A stretch of DNA of 8,225 nucleotides from JBFELO01 sp041552055. GTDB lineage: Bacteria > Acidobacteriota > Thermoanaerobaculia > Thermoanaerobaculales > Sulfomarinibacteraceae. The notes beneath the pieces are model-generated. The model was given only the letters and a program-made list of their open reading frames with translations, ran no database searches and was not told the origin of the DNA. Below are positions 5,576 through 8,225 of this stretch, one piece after another. The position numbers and the translations under genes are program-made. The stretch covers positions 1 through 8,225 of the forward strand of contig JBFELO010000188.1 in NCBI GenBank assembly GCA_041552055.1, written 5' to 3'. The stretch's first letter is position 1. Every line of letters starts with the position of its first letter.

Positions 5576-7948
5576 ATGACCACCGTAGACTACGACGGAA
5601 TCGACCGACTGCTCGCCTCGATCCACGCGGACGGGCGGACGAGCCTCTATGAGAACGAGTGCTACGAACTGCTGGCCCTGACCGGCGCCGAGGCGGCTCC
5701 CCTGAACCGCTTCATCCCCATGGGGTCGCGGCCGACACCCGCCGATCTCGAGGCGATCCCCGGGAGCAAGGTCGTGCTCAAAGTGGTGTCCCCCGACATC
5801 ACCCACAAGACCGAGGCGCGCGGCGTGCGCATCGTGGCCAAGGAGATCGGCGCCGCGGAGGCGGCGTTCGATCTCATGGTCCGCGAGGTGCCCGAGGCCT
5901 ACGCCGCGTACCTCGAGTCCCACACTGGAGAGATTCCGTCGGCGCTGATCGGTCTCAAGGGTGAGGGGCTTCGACAGCGGCTGGCAAAACGAACTCTGGG
6001 GATTCTGCTGTGCAGTTTTGCCCAGACCGACGCCACCGGTCTCGCCACCGAGCTGTTCGTCGGCATCCGCCACACCTCCGAGTTCGGCCACATCATCACC
6101 GCCGGACTGGGCGGCGTGGAGATGGAGATCCTGGCGCGCCAGACCCACGAGGGGGCGGCCGTGGTCATCGCGCCGACCGCGACGATGGACGGCGCTCGGT
6201 TCCTGTCGCTGTTCAAGGGGACGCTTTCCTACCAGCGCCTGACCGGCGCCATGCGCGGCTCGCGACGACTGGTCGACGACGACGTGCTCGAGGAGTGTTT
6301 CCAGGCATTCATCGATCTCGCCAACCACTTTTCCGATCTCAACCCGGACGCCCGGTATCACGTCGTCGAGCTGGAGGTGAACCCGTTCGCCATGTCGAGT
6401 GGCCGGATGGCGCCACTCGACGGTGTGTGCGCATTCCGACCCGCCTCCGAGCCGGTCGCCGAGCGGCCCATCTCGAAGATCGAGAACCTTCTCAAACCGA
6501 ATTCGATCGCGGTTCTCGGGGCGTCGGAACGAGCGATGAACATGGGCCGCATCATCCTGAGGAACATCCTGGATGCGGGCTTCCCGAGCGACCATGCCTT
6601 CGTGGTCCGGCCGGGTGCGGATGTCATTGACGAGGTGCGGTGCGTGGCCTCCATCGCGGACCTGCCCGAGAAGGTCGACCTGTTCATCGTGGCGGTCGGT
6701 GCGGCGCAGGTCCCGACCGTCGTTGCGGAGCTGATCGACCACGACCGAGCGAACGCCGTGATTCTGATACCCGGGGGGCTCGGCGAAAAGGAGGGCAGCC
6801 AGGACCTCGAGGCCGAGCTGCGCGAGACGATTCGCGACGCGCATGCGAGGCCGGGGGGCGGCCCGCTCTTTCTCGGCGGCAACTCGATGGGGGTCGTCTC
6901 CCATCCGGGGCACTATGACACCACGTTCATCCCGGAATCCAAGCTCGCCAGGTCGCGCGGCGAGCGGGTTCGCACGGCGTGCTTCATCTCCCAGTCCGGC
7001 GCGTTCAGCATCACCAACCAGAGCCGCCTGCCACGGATGGACCCCCTCTACGCCCTGACCATCGGCAACCAGATCGACCTCACGGCGGGCGATCTCGTCC
7101 GCTTCCTTTCCAATGACCCCGATATCGACGTGTTCGCGATCTACATGGAGGGTTTTCGACCCGGCGACGGCCTCGCCGTGGCATCCGGCGTTCGCGACGC
7201 CGTCGGCCTCGGCAAGGACGTGGTCTTCTACAAGGCCGGTCGGACATCCGAGGGACGATCCGCCACCGCGGGTCACACCGCCAGCGTGGCGGGCGATTAC
7301 GCCGTCTTCTCGTCCGCGCTGCGCCAGGCAGGTGCGTTGGTCGCGTCCGACTTCGACGAGTTCTCGGACCTGGTCAATCTCTGCCTCCACCTCCGGGACA
7401 CCCGGGTCACCGGGAACCGTCTGGCGGCCATCTCGAACGCCGGTTTCGAGGCGGTGGGAATGGCCGACTCGATCAGGCAGCGACACGCCGAGCTGCGCCT
7501 GATCCCGTTCGAGGGGCTGTGGGCGGCGGCCCTCCACGAGACGCTCGCGCGGCACAAGCTCGACGGTCTGGTGGACGTCAAGAACCCGCTCGACCTCACC
7601 CCCATGGCGAGTGACGAGGTGTACGGGCAGATCGTGGCCCACGTACTCGACAACGACCAGGTAGACGTCGTGGTGGTCGGAGTGGTGCCGCTGACGCCCT
7701 CGCTTCAGACCCTGGCCCCCGGACAGGGCCACGCCGAATCGATCTTCGATGACAGCTCCATCGCCAGGGTCCTGCCGGCCGCGGCAGCCGAGTCCCGCAA
7801 GCCCGTGGTCGCGGTCGTGGACGCGGGACGTCCCTTCGATGCGCTCGCCGAGCAACTCGAGGACTGGGGCCTGCCCGTGTTTCGAGCAGCCGATCGCGCG
7901 GTCAAGGTGCTGTGCAAGTGGGTCGACGCAAAGCTCAAGAAGATCTGA
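5576..7948 (+). CDS. ADP-forming acyl-CoA synthetase (acetate--CoA ligase type), fused beta-alpha
   Basis: A 790-residue NDP-forming acyl-CoA synthetase, which turns acyl-CoA + ADP + Pi into organic acid + CoA + ATP. The N-terminal part (about 25-285) is the ATP-grasp (beta) domain, with VVLKVVSPDITHKTEARGV (66-84) carrying His77, the likely beta-side phosphohistidine, and ELEVNPF (265-271) for the metal. From about 305 the alpha part begins: CoA-binding Rossmann fold NSIAVLGASERAMNMG (309-324), VILIPGGLGEKEG (395-407), FISQSGAFSITNQS (470-483), IGNQIDLTAGDLVRFL (496-511) and GHTASVAGDYAVF (566-578), whose His567 aligns with the alpha-side phosphohistidine of the archaeal SHTGSLAG motif. Both transfer histidines are therefore present. 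Domain order is beta then alpha, whereas many fused versions are alpha then beta. The ATG at 5576 has GGGAG 7 nt upstream. It lies 104 nt after iorB, so its likely substrate is the IorAB product, probably an arylacetyl-CoA; this is inference. Confidence 0.93.
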   Translation: MTTVDYDGIDRLLASIHADGRTSLYENECYELLALTGAEAAPLNRFIPMGSRPTPADLEAIPGSKVVLKVVSPDITHKTEARGVRIVAKEIGAAEAAFDLMVREVPEAYAAYLESHTGEIPSALIGLKGEGLRQRLAKRTLGILLCSFAQTDATGLATELFVGIRHTSEFGHIITAGLGGVEMEILARQTHEGAAVVIAPTATMDGARFLSLFKGTLSYQRLTGAMRGSRRLVDDDVLEECFQAFIDLANHFSDLNPDARYHVVELEVNPFAMSSGRMAPLDGVCAFRPASEPVAERPISKIENLLKPNSIAVLGASERAMNMGRIILRNILDAGFPSDHAFVVRPGADVIDEVRCVASIADLPEKVDLFIVAVGAAQVPTVVAELIDHDRANAVILIPGGLGEKEGSQDLEAELRETIRDAHARPGGGPLFLGGNSMGVVSHPGHYDTTFIPESKLARSRGERVRTACFISQSGAFSITNQSRLPRMDPLYALTIGNQIDLTAGDLVRFLSNDPDIDVFAIYMEGFRPGDGLAVASGVRDAVGLGKDVVFYKAGRTSEGRSATAGHTASVAGDYAVFSSALRQAGALVASDFDEFSDLVNLCLHLRDTRVTGNRLAAISNAGFEAVGMADSIRQRHAELRLIPFEGLWAAALHETLARHKLDGLVDVKNPLDLTPMASDEVYGQIVAHVLDNDQVDVVVVGVVPLTPSLQTLAPGQGHAESIFDDSSIARVLPAAAAESRKPVVAVVDAGRPFDALAEQLEDWGLPVFRAADRAVKVLCKWVDAKLKKI

Positions 7949-7954
7949 CAACCG

Positions 7955-7969
7955 CGTCGGGATCCGACG
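7955..7969 (+). other. Small intercistronic hairpin
   Basis: CGTCGG-GAT-CCGACG is a perfect 6-bp stem with a 3-nt loop, 6 nt after the synthetase stop and 20 nt before the next start. No T-run follows, so read-through into the YjbQ gene is expected. It may only mark an RNA-stability or processing point, or be chance. Confidence 0.3.
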
Positions 7970-7989
7970 ACGATTCGACGGGAGGAGCC

Positions 7990-8225
7990 ATGAAGTCTCA
8001 CACCAAGTACCTGACCTTCAACGTCGGCGAGCGCATGGGGTTCGTGAACATCACGGGTGACGTGATCGACGAGGTCCGGGCGTCGGGGGTACAGGAAGGG
8101 CTGTGTCTGGTCAACGCCATGCACATCACGGCCAGCGTCTTCATCAACGACGCCGAGTCCGGGCTTCACAGCGACTACAAGCGCTGGCTCGAGAAGCTCG
8201 CGCCCCACGACCCGTCCCAGTACGA
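7990..8225 (+). CDS. yjbQ: YjbQ/UPF0047 family protein, partial (C-terminus beyond the window)
   Basis: The first 78 residues of a UPF0047/YjbQ protein, usually about 130-140 residues. Visible family features are the early beta strand KYLTFNV (residues 6-12), FVNITGDVIDEV (18-29), the core strand LCLVNAMHITASVFINDAESGL (39-60 region) and DYKRWLEKLAPHDPSQY at the break. Most relatives have HTTA where this one has HITA. E. coli YjbQ has a secondary thiamine-phosphate synthase activity in vivo, but the family's primary role is unsettled. The ATG at 7990 follows a strong GGGAGGAG ribosome site with a short spacer of about 4 nt. It lies 41 nt after the acyl-CoA synthetase on the same strand, with no terminator between, so it is probably in the operon. 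A link to the TPP cofactor of IorA is tempting but unproven. Confidence 0.88.
   Translation, partial: MKSHTKYLTFNVGERMGFVNITGDVIDEVRASGVQEGLCLVNAMHITASVFINDAESGLHSDYKRWLEKLAPHDPSQY

Noticed and set aside
5552..7951. A 799-codon open frame antisense to the whole acyl-CoA synthetase gene.
   Set aside because: It is a GC-rich shadow: the sense frame has complete family motifs, and the antisense translation is rich in Arg, Gly, His, Val and Asp with no domain I recognise.

Overview
This is a GC-rich bacterial window with two divergently transcribed operons that back onto a repeat-filled spacer of 332 bp (2786-3117). The high GC content, tight gene packing and intergenic arrays of short degenerate repeats suggest an environmental high-GC phylum such as Acidobacteriota. 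That placement is an inference from style and gene content. No rRNA, tRNA, mobile element or CRISPR array is visible.

Left operon, minus strand, read from 2785 down to 1: surE (survival-protein nucleotidase), pcm (L-isoaspartyl protein methyltransferase), a DedA/YqaA-type membrane protein, acylphosphatase, and an unrecognised gene cut by the window edge. The genes are 3 nt apart or overlap by 1-4 nt (ATGA, TGATG, ATGA), so they should be co-transcribed and translationally coupled. surE-pcm is a well-known protein and nucleotide housekeeping pair. A sigma70-like promoter with an extended -10 lies so close to the surE ATG that the transcript may be leaderless.

Spacer: seven head-to-tail copies of a heptamer (TCGCTNG) face four copies of its reverse complement. 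GC-rich 10-13 bp inverted repeats sit inside and beside them, so the region could fold into a long hairpin or cruciform. A weak promoter for the right operon follows.

Right operon, plus strand, 3118 to the window end: iorA and iorB (indolepyruvate/2-oxoacid:ferredoxin oxidoreductase), a fused ADP-forming acyl-CoA synthetase with ATP-grasp domain first, and a partial YjbQ/UPF0047 gene. The first three form a coherent energy-conserving pathway: 2-oxo acid (probably aryl pyruvate from aromatic amino acids) + CoA -> acyl-CoA + CO2 + reduced ferredoxin, then acyl-CoA + ADP + Pi -> organic acid + ATP. This logic is classic in Pyrococcus/Thermococcus peptide fermentation. Two features stand out: IorA lacks the usual C-terminal 2[4Fe-4S] ferredoxin domain while keeping candidate ligands for the proximal cluster, and the synthetase has a beta-alpha domain order. 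I see no clearly new system; the most interesting signals are the shortened IorA with its linked synthetase and the heptamer repeat structure.
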